A stretch of DNA of 64,000 bases, from the NCBI GenBank assembly GCA_030753265.1, contig JASMCQ010000058.1, positions 24,859-88,858 on the forward strand. The letters run 5' to 3'. The notes beneath the pieces were generated by a model. The model had not been told where the DNA came from. It ran no database searches and saw only the letters and a program-made list of their open reading frames with translations. Of this stretch, positions 25,373-33,286 are shown one piece after another; within the stretch, counting starts at the first letter, position 1; each line of letters starts with the position of its first letter. The position numbers and the translations under genes are program-made. This DNA is from Dehalococcoidia bacterium (lineage in GTDB: Bacteria; Chloroflexota; Dehalococcoidia; UBA3495).

Positions 25373-26539
25373 TCAGGCAAGCACCCGGTACCTGAAGCTG
25401 GAGGAAAGCAGGTCCCCCTCAGCGAACCGGGTGAAGCGTAGCGGCGAAATGTCGATGGACGTGGCCCGCCCCTGGGCGATCAACTCGGCCATGGCCAAGC
25501 CGATCATGGGTGACAATTTGAACCCGTGCCCGCTGAACCCCACGGCGCAGTACAGCCCTTCGATGCCTGGGACCCGGTCCAGGATGGGGTGCCAGTCCGG
25601 GGTGGTGGTGAAGAGGCCGGCCCAGCCGCCACGGACGTATGAATCGGCCATTCCGGGCATTCTGCGGGCCATCCGGCCCAGCGCATCGGCGATGCCCGAC
25701 ATCTCCACACCCTGGTTGTAGCTATCGACGTCTGCCACCTCGTCCTCGCCAACCCCCAGCATGGTCATGGAAGAGCCGTCAGGCCGGAACGATAAGGATT
25801 GGGCGATGTCTCCGACGATAGGGTGATCGGGTATCCGGTCCAGCGGCCGGGTGAGCAGTGCCACCTGGTGGCGGACCGGAACCAGAGGCACGTCGACCCC
25901 CACTTTGGCCAGTTCTATCTTGGACCAGGGGCCGGCGGCCACCACGGCGATCGGTGTCTCCACCCTGCCCTGATCGGTCACCACCGCGCGGACCCGGTCC
26001 CCCGACACTTCTATCATCTGAGCCGGGGCCCGCAACATGATTTCCGCGCCCATATCACGGGCTCGCGCCGCGTAGGATGTGGTCAACATGTACGGGTCGG
26101 CATATCCCGACTCCGGCTCCCAGGCCAGGGCTTCCGTCTCATCGACGGCGAGCATCGGGGCCAGCTCTCTCAGATCGGCGGCAGTGACCTGGCTGGTATT
26201 GATGCCCAGCTCCTGCTGCATCGCCACATTTCGTTCGAGCCCAGGCCGATCGACATCCTCGACTATGACCAGATACCCGGTCTTGACGAACCCCGAGCTG
26301 CCGCCGACGGCGTCGTCGAAGTTGGTAAAGACCTTGAGGCTCTCCCAGGCCATCGAGGCCGTCACCGGATTGGAGTAGTGCATCCGGCAGATGGCCTGGG
26401 AGCGGCCGGTGGAGCCGGACCCCAGCACGTCCCGTTCCACCAGCAGGGAGTTGGTGACTCCCAACCGGGCCAGGTTATACAGCATGCTGCACCCCATAAC
26501 CCCACCGCCAATGATGACCACGTCGGCGCTCTGTCGCAT
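25373..26539 (-). CDS. FAD-dependent oxidoreductase, DAO/sarcosine-oxidase-like
   Basis: 388 residues. The N-terminal dinucleotide motif is VVIIGGGVMGCSMLYNLARL (GGGVMG at 11-16), followed by a DAO fold ending in YCAVGFSGHGFKLSPMIG, the conserved GxGHG-like FAD region of the glycine/sarcosine oxidase and dimethylglycine dehydrogenase group. Such enzymes oxidise secondary or tertiary amino acids. TTG three codons earlier is open; the ATG at 26537-26539 has GAGG ten bases before it. Substrate unknown. A duplicated AACGTT-type site lies in the divergent region upstream. Confidence 0.9.
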   Translation of the reverse strand: MRQSADVVIIGGGVMGCSMLYNLARLGVTNSLLVERDVLGSGSTGRSQAICRMHYSNPVTASMAWESLKVFTNFDDAVGGSSGFVKTGYLVIVEDVDRPGLERNVAMQQELGINTSQVTAADLRELAPMLAVDETEALAWEPESGYADPYMLTTSYAARARDMGAEIMLRAPAQMIEVSGDRVRAVVTDQGRVETPIAVVAAGPWSKIELAKVGVDVPLVPVRHQVALLTRPLDRIPDHPIVGDIAQSLSFRPDGSSMTMLGVGEDEVADVDSYNQGVEMSGIADALGRMARRMPGMADSYVRGGWAGLFTTTPDWHPILDRVPGIEGLYCAVGFSGHGFKLSPMIGLAMAELIAQGRATSIDISPLRFTRFAEGDLLSSSFRYRVLA

Positions 26540-26602
26540 AACTAGCAAACCTCAGTAGGGGCGGCCGGCCGGCCGCCCGGTATCAGAGCCTCAACCTTGT
26601 CC

Positions 26603-26636
26603 GTAACGTTACATTCTTATACGTGACGTTGCATTC
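26603..26636. promoter_or_regulatory. Candidate operator: two direct repeats 20 bases apart
   Basis: GTAACGTTACATTC (26603-26616) and GTGACGTTGCATTC (26623-26636) differ at two of 14 positions and are 20 bases apart, about two helical turns. The first contains the perfect palindrome GTAACGTTAC. They lie 64 bases before the flavoenzyme start (minus strand) and about 205 before the acidic-protein start (plus strand). The rest of the 26540-26841 gap holds nothing else I recognise apart from TATACT at 26783-26788, a possible -10. Confidence 0.4.
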
Positions 26637-26841
26637 CAGGGGTCAGGCGAGCGGCCCGGCCCTTCCGCAGCCTCGGGACACAATGCCGCCGTGCCGTCGC
26701 AACCCTTTCAGGAAATATACATGCATCAAGGAAAAATTGAAATCCATTCCGGCCGGGAACCAGGGTCCGCGACCGGCGACTGTATACTTGGTTCAGGATC
26801 AATGCCTTCCCACACTTCTAGGGTCAAAAGGGGTGCCAGCT

Positions 26842-27108
26842 ATGGCCGAAGGAATAATCGACATGGGAGACATGGAGGTCATCTTCTCGGTGACCGATAC
26901 CTTGGGCATCCACCGGGAGTCTGTCAGCGTGGAACTGTCCAAGGAAGACCCCGGCTCCATCGGCCGGACCGCGGACGGCAAGATTGAAATCACCGTGCCG
27001 GAGAGCGGCACCATCGAGGAGTTTTCTGGGCGGCTCCGGGCCGAGCTTGAAGGATTGGGGTATACGTTCCGGGAGCCGGAGGAAGACGAAGAAGAAAGCT
27101 GGCTTTAA
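26842..27108 (+). CDS. Small acidic protein of unknown function
   Basis: 88 residues, strongly acidic, with a C-terminal cluster of Glu and Asp (EPEEDEEESWL). The ATG at 26842 has AAGGGG nine bases upstream; the longer open frame is rejected because it runs through apparent non-coding sequence. Alternating hydrophobic residues (MEVIFSVTDTLG; KIEITVPESGTIEEF) suggest a compact beta/alpha domain. I do not recognise a family. It stands alone, convergent with the F420 reductase gene, with a strong hairpin between. Confidence 0.6.
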   Translation: MAEGIIDMGDMEVIFSVTDTLGIHRESVSVELSKEDPGSIGRTADGKIEITVPESGTIEEFSGRLRAELEGLGYTFREPEEDEEESWL

Positions 27109-27135
27109 CGATCAACTCCTGAATGCTGGAACGCT

Positions 27136-27167
27136 GGGGGACCCTTTCTTCCAAGAAAGGGTCCCCC
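27136..27167. terminator. 15-bp perfect hairpin between convergent genes
   Basis: GGGGGACCCTTTCTT (27136-27150) pairs exactly with AAGAAAGGGTCCCCC (27153-27167) around a two-base loop. It belongs to a repeat type that recurs less perfectly at 30756-30781. Its place 27 bases after one stop and 24 before the other suggests it works as a bidirectional terminator, though no long T-run follows. Confidence 0.55.
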
Positions 27168-27191
27168 AGACCCCTCCTAAAGAACTTTTCC

Positions 27192-27839
27192 CTAGAGTCC
27201 GACTATCTTGATGCCGGCGTGGATCTTGTGTATCCGGTTGATGTTAACCAGCAGGGGGGTTAGCTGCTCCACGTATTTTGCGTTGGCCAGGCCGCCTCCG
27301 TTCACCGGGCGCAGGTTCTTGATCTCCCGCGTCAGGTCCATCACCAGGGTTTTGGCTTCCCGATGGCCAGAGCAGACGATCACATCCCCCTCCAGCATAA
27401 TCTCCGGCTTCTGCAGGTCCTCGGCGCTGACGTTTTGAAAAGCGGCGGCGACCAGGGAGCCGGGCAATATCTCCTGCGCCTCCTGGGCAGCGGAGCCCGC
27501 CGGCACCGCCACGGCGCTGGCGCCCCGGCCTCGCTCGAAGAGCATGGGGGCGATGACGTTAACCACCACCTTGCCGTCAAGGGACTCCCGCAACTGCTCC
27601 AGCACCGTACGCTGCCCTTCGTAGGGAAAAGTCAAGAAGACCACGTCGGCCCGGGCCGCGGCATCGGCGTTGGTGGCTCCCCCGATGCGGGCTCCGGGGG
27701 CGAGCTGAAGCAGCTCCTCCGCCACTTTGGCGGCCCGGCCGGCGTCTCGAGACCCGATGATCGCCTGCTGCCCTGCCAGGGCTAGCCGCAAGGCGAGTCC
27801 CCTGCCTTCCGGTCCGGTGCCTCCCAAAAACGCCAGCAT
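27192..27839 (-). CDS. npdG: NADPH-dependent F420 reductase family protein
   Basis: 215 residues, the usual length. The N-terminus MLAFLGGTGPEGRGLALRLA is the Rossmann motif of F420H2:NADP oxidoreductases, with SRD after beta-2; FLTFPYEG and a C-terminal NAKYVEQLTPLLVNINR block fit. AGGAGG lies four bases before the chosen ATG; 26 upstream codons are discounted. It exchanges hydride between NADPH and coenzyme F420, which implies that the organism makes or uses F420. No F420 synthesis gene is in the window. A related non-F420 NADP-binding reductase cannot be fully excluded. Confidence 0.85.
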   Translation of the reverse strand: MLAFLGGTGPEGRGLALRLALAGQQAIIGSRDAGRAAKVAEELLQLAPGARIGGATNADAAARADVVFLTFPYEGQRTVLEQLRESLDGKVVVNVIAPMLFERGRGASAVAVPAGSAAQEAQEILPGSLVAAAFQNVSAEDLQKPEIMLEGDVIVCSGHREAKTLVMDLTREIKNLRPVNGGGLANAKYVEQLTPLLVNINRIHKIHAGIKIVGL

Positions 27840-28160
27840 GAAGCCTCCTGAAATTATTGGCCGCCACCAGCATGCCCTGTTTTGACTCCGGGTGAGGGAG
27901 GCATGCCTCGCACCCAACTATATCCGGTATCCCGGGGATTAGGAAGAGGCCCCCAGCCCGAGACCGCCGGATGCACCGGCCCTTGACACCCTCCAGCCCC
28001 GCACCTATGATAATGCCGCTCCAGGTGGCCATGATGATCAGCGGTCAGCGCTCCGCTGCCGGCGTTCAGCACCCATGCCGAGCCTCCCCTTCCATGGATG
28101 CTCTGAGATAAGAAAGGGCGAACTCCCTCGGCGACAATCTGGTACGGAGGTACCTCAAAT
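27840..28160. other. Divergent intergenic region
   Basis: About 320 bases between the F420 reductase and the thiolase-like gene. TATGAT near 28006 is a possible -10 for the latter, and ACGGAGG precedes its ATG. No repeat or RNA structure stands out. Confidence 0.35.
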
Positions 28161-29342
28161 ATGGTGGATCTCAGGCGCGCCGCCGCCATCGTCGGCATTC
28201 ACGAGCACGTCACCCGCTACGCGCCCGACAAGAGTGAGCTACAGATCAAGGGGGAGAGCGTCATCAAGGCGCTGGAGGACGCGGGCCTGGAGAAGAAAGA
28301 TGTTGACGGCCTGCTCGTCGCCCACTCGGCCGGCCGCAACACCGGGATGAACCTGGCCGACTACCTGAACCTCTACCCAAAGTTCGTGGACAACACCACC
28401 GTCGGTGGCGGCTCCTTCGAGTTCCATCTGGCCCACGCTTTGAACGCCATCGCCAGCGGGCGCATCAACTGCGCCGTCATCACCTACAGCTCCCAGGCCC
28501 GGTCGGGCGGCGTCTCGGTGGGCACCGGCGGTGTGGCCCGGTTCGGCCACCCCAAGCTTGAGCCGTCGCCGGATAGCTTTGAAGAGCTGTACGGGTTGAC
28601 CACGGTGGGCATGTACGCCATGATCGCCCAGCGGCACATGCACCTGTATGGGACCACCTCGGAGCAACTGGCCGAGGTGGCCGTCTCGATACGCAAGCAC
28701 GCCTCCATGAACCCGGAGGCGATGTTCCGCGACCCAATCACCGTCGCGGACGTGGTCAACTCCAGGGTGATATCGTCTCCTCTGCACCTCCCGGATTGTT
28801 GCTTGATCAGCGACGGCGGAGGCGCGGTGGTAGTGGCCTCGCCGGAGGTCGCCCGGGGCTGCCGGCACAAGCCGGTATGGGTGCTGGGCACGGGTGAAGC
28901 GCTGGCCCACCAGGGGGCGGGCAAGCGAGACCTGATGTACATCGCCGCGAAGCAGAGCCACGAGCCGGCCTTCGCCATGGCCGGGGTGACCCATCAGGAC
29001 ATCGACATGGCCATGGTCTACGACTCGTTCACCATCACGGTAATCGAAACGTTGGAGGACCTGGGTTTCTGCCAGAAGGGTGAGGGCGGCGCATTCGTAT
29101 CCGGCGGCCGGCTGGAGGTCGGCGGGGAGCTGCCCATCAACACCGATGGAGGCGGCCTCTCGTCCAACCACCCGGGAATGCGAGGCATCTTCTTGCTGTT
29201 GGAGGCGACGCGGCAACTCCGCAACCAGTTCGAGGGGACGCCACGCCAAGTCCCCAACTGCCGGGTCGCCCTATGCCACGGAACGGGTGGCACCCTGGCG
29301 ACCCGGCACAGCGGCGGAACAGTGATTCTGGGGAGGGATTAG
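28161..29342 (+). CDS. Thiolase-fold protein lacking the nucleophilic cysteine
   Basis: 393 residues with the SCP-x/lipid-transfer thiolase layout: VDGLLVAHSAGRN, the active-site loop, MVYDSFTITVIETLEDLGF and LCHGTGGTLATRHSGGTVIL. At the nucleophile loop, where thiolases have S-C, this reads GGGSFEF (S85, F86), with no cysteine. Cys-less members partnered by DUF35 proteins include the steroid side-chain retro-aldolases (Ltp2-ChsH2). The DUF35 gene follows after three bases, so a lyase-like complex is likelier than a true thiolase. Substrate unknown; beta-ketothiolase annotation would be misleading. Confidence 0.88.
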   Translation: MVDLRRAAAIVGIHEHVTRYAPDKSELQIKGESVIKALEDAGLEKKDVDGLLVAHSAGRNTGMNLADYLNLYPKFVDNTTVGGGSFEFHLAHALNAIASGRINCAVITYSSQARSGGVSVGTGGVARFGHPKLEPSPDSFEELYGLTTVGMYAMIAQRHMHLYGTTSEQLAEVAVSIRKHASMNPEAMFRDPITVADVVNSRVISSPLHLPDCCLISDGGGAVVVASPEVARGCRHKPVWVLGTGEALAHQGAGKRDLMYIAAKQSHEPAFAMAGVTHQDIDMAMVYDSFTITVIETLEDLGFCQKGEGGAFVSGGRLEVGGELPINTDGGGLSSNHPGMRGIFLLLEATRQLRNQFEGTPRQVPNCRVALCHGTGGTLATRHSGGTVILGRD

Positions 29343-29345
29343 ACC

Positions 29346-29756
29346 ATGCCTGAATGGAAGAAGCCGCTGCCGACCATCGTTGGCGAGACCAAGCCATACT
29401 GGGACTCCTGCCGTCAGGGACGCCTGATTATCCAGAAGTGCGATCGCTGCGGCGAGTTCCAGTTCTATCCCCGTGGAATCTGCGCTCACTGTTGGTCCAG
29501 CGATATCAAGTGGTTCGAGGCTAGCGGCAAAGGCACCGTCTGGACCTATACGGTTACCTACCAGAACCGGACGCCGGGTTTCGCCGAAGAAGTGCCCTAC
29601 GTCCTGGCCCTGGTGGAGCTGGATGAAGGGGTGAAGATGTTCACCAACATCGTCGATTGCAACCCGAAGGACGTGAAGATCGGCATGCCGGTGGAGGTGA
29701 CCTTCGTCCGGGCCACCGAGCAGGTCACCATCCCGTACTTCAAACCGGCCGCATAA
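29346..29756 (+). CDS. DUF35 Zn-ribbon OB-fold protein, thiolase partner
   Basis: 136 residues. The rubredoxin-like zinc ribbon is KCDRCGEF...GICAHC (C32, C35, C46, C49), followed by an OB fold with the conserved GKGTVWTYTVTYQN. Such proteins bind acyl-CoA and form obligate complexes with thiolase-fold partners. It starts three bases after the thiolase-like stop, so the two are cotranscribed and most likely one enzyme. A GC-rich hairpin follows the stop. Confidence 0.92.
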   Translation: MPEWKKPLPTIVGETKPYWDSCRQGRLIIQKCDRCGEFQFYPRGICAHCWSSDIKWFEASGKGTVWTYTVTYQNRTPGFAEEVPYVLALVELDEGVKMFTNIVDCNPKDVKIGMPVEVTFVRATEQVTIPYFKPAA

Positions 29757-30254
29757 CCTGAGCGCATAACCTGGACGCAATCAAAAGGGGCGGGTATGAA
29801 ACCCGCCCCTACTTCTGTTCGCCCCTGCCGAACCCCTCGCCTGAAGATGGGCTTGTCCAAGAAATTTCATTCCGAGGAGCGAAGCGACGAGGAATCCGGC
29901 GCGGGGTCCCTCCATCGGAGCCTTGACCCGCCGAACATTCCCTCAATTCGCATCTTGGGCGCGGAATCAACTGACATGCGCCAACCCCATAACGAATTGA
30001 GCTATTTCATATTTCGCGGAAGTCACGGCGGACCCGGCGCCTCCGGGCAAGCTGCCGCTCCCTCCGGACAGGCAAGACGTTCGGCAACGGCGACGCCGAC
30101 AGCCCATGTTATACTGGGTTGTCCCCAGCCCAGCGCCGCCGTTCCGGAGCAAATAGTTCCAATCAATACCCCGGCAATAACCCCGGTGAAACTGCTCCAA
30201 CCGCGGGCGTCGCTGGGAGGTTCGCCGCCAGACTGCGATGAGGAGGGCACCTAA
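29757..30254. repeat. Intergenic region with palindrome and MITE fragment
   Basis: GGGGCGGGT (29787-29795) pairs with ACCCGCCCC (29801-29809); it belongs to the GGGGC...GCCCC palindrome family and may terminate the thiolase-DUF35 transcript. ATTCCGAGGAGCGAAGCGAC at about 29870-29889, with GAGGAATCC after it, is the inverted right half of the MITE-like element. TATACT near 30109 may be a -10 for the next gene. No gene is supported. Confidence 0.6.
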
Positions 30255-30719
30255 ATGGCCGAGTCCGAAACGATTGATCAGCTAATCGACCTGGCGAATC
30301 AGGTGGTGCAGAAGACACTTCAGTACTTCGAGGGTCCCGGGGCCCAGTCATCGGCCCGCGTCGATCGCTGGGGGGTGTGGGAGGTGGCGGCCCACATGCT
30401 TTTCTGGCACCGGGCCACCACCGAAGCTGCTTTGGCCGTGGGCCAGGGCGGGCCCGCACTCTACCACACGATCTCCGTCGACGCGATCAATGAGGACGCC
30501 GTCGGAAAGACCGCCGGTTCAACCCTCGCCGACATCGTCGCTCAACTCAAACAGTCACATCAAGAATTGATCAAAGCGATCCGGGCCCTGCCAAACCCCG
30601 ACGCGGTGCTGATGTACCGGGCCGACGGCTCAGCCCCCACCGGCAAAGACCGGATGCGCACCATCGCCCGGCACTGGACCGGGCACCTGGAGGCCTTACA
30701 GGCCGCCGCCGGGCCATAA
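30255..30719 (+). CDS. DinB-fold (maleylpyruvate-isomerase-like) protein
   Basis: 154 residues, all helical. WGVWEVAAHMLFWH (H47, H52) and ARHWTGHLEAL near the C-terminus supply the histidines expected of the DinB/YfiT metal-binding four-helix bundle. Many members are thiol-dependent transferases, but this subgroup has no known reaction. GAGGAGGGCACCTAA precedes the ATG. The neighbour downstream is an inositol-phosphatase-like gene 117 bases away with a hairpin between, so cotranscription is uncertain. Confidence 0.7.
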   Translation: MAESETIDQLIDLANQVVQKTLQYFEGPGAQSSARVDRWGVWEVAAHMLFWHRATTEAALAVGQGGPALYHTISVDAINEDAVGKTAGSTLADIVAQLKQSHQELIKAIRALPNPDAVLMYRADGSAPTGKDRMRTIARHWTGHLEALQAAAGP

Positions 30720-30755
30720 TCCCTGCTGGAAAACCCCAAGAAAGGCGCCTCCGGC

Positions 30756-30781
30756 GAACCCTTTACTGCAAGAAAGGGTTC
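30756..30781. repeat. ACCCTTT-type hairpin, second copy
   Basis: GAACCCTTT (30756-30764) pairs with AAAGGGTTC (30773-30781). The sequence around it (GCTGGAA, AAGAAAGGGT, CCCC) resembles the region at 27122-27175, so it is the same repeat family in a less perfect form. It may terminate the DinB-fold gene. Confidence 0.55.
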
Positions 30782-30836
30782 CCCTCGCTCTACCCAAAGA
30801 ATCTTCCCACGATGGCTGAAACAAGAGGAAGCAGCA

Positions 30837-31799
30837 GTGGCGTTCCCCGCTGACACGCTGGCCCAGGAGATCGAGACCTTCGCCGTGCGGCTGGCCGAGG
30901 GAGCCGGGGAAATCCTCTCCGCCCACTTCGGACGCCAGATCTCCATCGAGTACAAAGACAAGGCTCACCGGGACCCGGTGACCGCTGCCGACACCACCTG
31001 CCAGGAGTTTCTCGTGGCGGAGATAGCCCAGCGGTTTCCGGACCACGGCATCCTTGGGGAGGAGGACGCCGGCGCGTCCGACACGGCCTGCCCCGACTAC
31101 CTCTGGGTACTCGACCCCCTGGACGGGACCACCAACTTCATCAACGGGCTTCCGGTGTACGCGTCGTCAATCGGCGTCCTTTACCGGGGCCGGCCCCTGG
31201 CGGGTGCGCTCTACATCCCCTGGCCCAAGCCGGGCGGCGGGTTCGTCATGCACTGCCGCCGGGGCGGCGGCTGCTTCGCCGACGGGGAACCGGTTACCGT
31301 TTACCAGTCGAAAGAACCGGTAAACAACCGCCTCGTCGGCCTGCCGGGCTCCTTCGCCCACACCTCCAAGTTCGCCGGCAGATTAACTGGGAGCGGCCAC
31401 TCCAACGGAGGAGAGCCACGGACCACCGGCAGCTCCGCCTATGAGTTGGCGATGACTGCCTCCGGCGTGCTGCAATACTCGATTCAAGGCTCTCCCCACC
31501 TCTGGGACGTGGCGGCGGGGGTGCTGGCGGTCACGGAGGCCCAGGGAACCGTGATGGCGCGACTGCCCGGCGAGAAACGGTGGAATCCCCTGGAATGCCT
31601 GGTGCCCAGCTGGGAGACACGTTCGCCAAGCATGAAGGAATTGAGGCGCTGGGTGGCTCCCCTGGTAGCGGGCAACCGGCAGGTGGCGCCCCTCATCGCC
31701 CACAGCATCCGGCCCAGGTTCCGGCTTTCCGCCAAGCTTCGCCGGCTGACCCGGCCCTTCCGTGGGAAGAAGCGACCCGCCGGCAAGACGGTTTCCTGA
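30837..31799 (+). CDS. Inositol monophosphatase family protein
   Basis: 320 residues. Metal-binding motifs of the IMPase superfamily are GEE (74-76), DPLDGTTN (93-100) and, near residue 220, HLWDVAAGVLAVTEAQG. Substrates in the family include inositol phosphates, fructose bisphosphate and 3'-phosphoadenosine phosphates; the sequence does not decide. The start is GTG, preceded by AGAGGA. A basic tail of about 55 residues (from RRWVAPLV to the end) exceeds the usual domain and is rich in Arg and Lys. Confidence 0.88.
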   Translation: MAFPADTLAQEIETFAVRLAEGAGEILSAHFGRQISIEYKDKAHRDPVTAADTTCQEFLVAEIAQRFPDHGILGEEDAGASDTACPDYLWVLDPLDGTTNFINGLPVYASSIGVLYRGRPLAGALYIPWPKPGGGFVMHCRRGGGCFADGEPVTVYQSKEPVNNRLVGLPGSFAHTSKFAGRLTGSGHSNGGEPRTTGSSAYELAMTASGVLQYSIQGSPHLWDVAAGVLAVTEAQGTVMARLPGEKRWNPLECLVPSWETRSPSMKELRRWVAPLVAGNRQVAPLIAHSIRPRFRLSAKLRRLTRPFRGKKRPAGKTVS

Positions 31800-32090
31800 A
31801 CCGCGTGCTCCAAAAGCGCTTCACGGGGAAATGACCACAGAGACACAGAGGCACAGAGATTTAATTAGGAGCTAATGCCTCTGTTGCCTCCTGTGGCCAA
31901 CCCCGCGTCGGCTCCCAGCAGCTTTGCCTCTGGAGTACGCTGGAACATGTCACCCGGCGCTTCGCTCGTAATGACGGTTTCGAGGCAGGTCCGCCGACAA
32001 GAGTAGGGGCGAGAAATGCCTCGCCCCTACTTGGTGCGTCTATTGGGCCGACGCCCGATTCGAGGCGGCCGGCAATAACTGGGAACGGCT
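31800..32090. repeat. Intergenic repeats: short MITE copy and TAGGGGC palindrome
   Basis: From 31921 to about 31988, GCTTTGCCTC, CTGGAACATGTCACCC and TGACGGTTTCGAGGCAGG give the ends of the MITE-like element with most of the middle deleted. AGTAGGGGCGAG (32002-32013) pairs with CTCGCCCCTACT (32020-32031), a member of the TAGGGGC palindrome family lying between two convergent genes. Confidence 0.65.
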
Positions 32091-33266
32091 CTAGGACTGG
32101 TCCGGCTCCCAACCCCAGGGGCGGGGGCCCCAGCCGGCTTCGAACACCTCACCCCTCTTGACGGTCATCACCGGCACCAACGCCTTGTCCAGCCGCCGGG
32201 AGTCGCCGACCACGTCGTAGACCACCCATTCACCGTCCTTGACTTCCAGTATCGAGATATCGGCCTGCCGGCCAACGGCCAGGGTGCCCAGGCGGTCATC
32301 CGCGCCGACCGCTTTGGCGGGATTCAAGGTGGACATGGTGACCACCTGATCCATGGTGAACCCCATGGCCAGGAACCGGCTCATCATCTCCGTCATGCTG
32401 TGGACGGTGCGCAGCCGGCCGGGCTGGGTCAGGTCGGTGCTGATGCAGTGGGGCGACAGCCCCTGGTCCAGAATCCGCTCGCCCACGTCGAAGCTGAAGT
32501 TCATCCGGCCGTGGGCCGTATCCAGCCACACTCCCCGGTCGTTGGCCTCCTTGGCCTCGGGGACCAGCTTGCCATCGGCGCCCAGCACCCCACCCGGGTT
32601 GGCGGTAAAGAAGTGGGTAACGATGTCCCCTTCCTCCATTATCGGCAGCAGTTGGCGGATGACGTTGGCGTCATAGCGCTTCTCCGTGTCCCCGATGTGG
32701 ACCATGAGCTTGATGCCGGCTTCCTTGGCGGCCTGTTTGGCCAGACGCGGCATCTCCATTCCCATGATCTCCAGCGCCGGCGACACCATCCGCGCCTTGA
32801 TGCCGGAAATAAACGAGCGGTTCTCCGAGGCTACTTGGATCGTCTTCTCCAGGTCAATGCTGGCCGGGCTGAAGATGTCGGGAGATGTGGTCAGGCCGGT
32901 ACGGCAAATATGCAAGAAGCAGATAACTTCGGTGTGGTTGTTGGGAATGATGTGTCTTGGAAAGCCTCCGATATTGTCACACCCGGCGCTGCCCGCATCC
33001 ACCATGGTGGTGACGCCGGCGCGAACCCCACCGAGGTCGGGCGCCACGCCATTGTTGTTCACCCCGTCGTAGACGTGGGTGTGCAGGTCGATCAGGCCGG
33101 GTGTAACCAGCTTCCCGCGAACCTCGACCACCCGGAGGGCCTCCTCGATGGGGATGCTAGAGGCGACCCGGGCAATCTTGCCTTTCTCCACCGCCACATC
33201 ATTGACGCCGTGGATGCCCTGAGATGGGTCGATTACGGTGCCACCTTTGATCAGCAAATCGTACAT
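32091..33266 (-). CDS. Amidohydrolase/deacetylase family metallohydrolase
   Basis: 391 residues. Begins YDLLIKGGTVIDPSQG, the composite beta-domain of amidohydrolases; LIDLHTHVY gives the metal-binding HxH (H62, H64). SGIKARMVSP may hold the carboxylated lysine; HIGDTEKRYD and STDLTQPGR supply later ligands, the latter Asp being the family base. The C-terminus LGTLAVGRQADISILEV is typical. The nearest relatives are enamidase or dihydroorotase-like deacetylases; the substrate is unknown. It starts 20 bases after the prs stop, in an operon crotonase-prs-amidohydrolase. Confidence 0.9.
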   Translation of the reverse strand: MYDLLIKGGTVIDPSQGIHGVNDVAVEKGKIARVASSIPIEEALRVVEVRGKLVTPGLIDLHTHVYDGVNNNGVAPDLGGVRAGVTTMVDAGSAGCDNIGGFPRHIIPNNHTEVICFLHICRTGLTTSPDIFSPASIDLEKTIQVASENRSFISGIKARMVSPALEIMGMEMPRLAKQAAKEAGIKLMVHIGDTEKRYDANVIRQLLPIMEEGDIVTHFFTANPGGVLGADGKLVPEAKEANDRGVWLDTAHGRMNFSFDVGERILDQGLSPHCISTDLTQPGRLRTVHSMTEMMSRFLAMGFTMDQVVTMSTLNPAKAVGADDRLGTLAVGRQADISILEVKDGEWVVYDVVGDSRRLDKALVPVMTVKRGEVFEAGWGPRPWGWEPDQS

Positions 33267-33286
33267 GCCGAAACCTACCTCCTGAG

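Noticed and set aside
24080..25441. 453-codon plus-strand frame opposite the zincin-like gene
   Set aside because: The minus-strand frame has a signal peptide and HExxH motif; the plus-strand frame shows no fold and runs past the gene into the flanking sequence.
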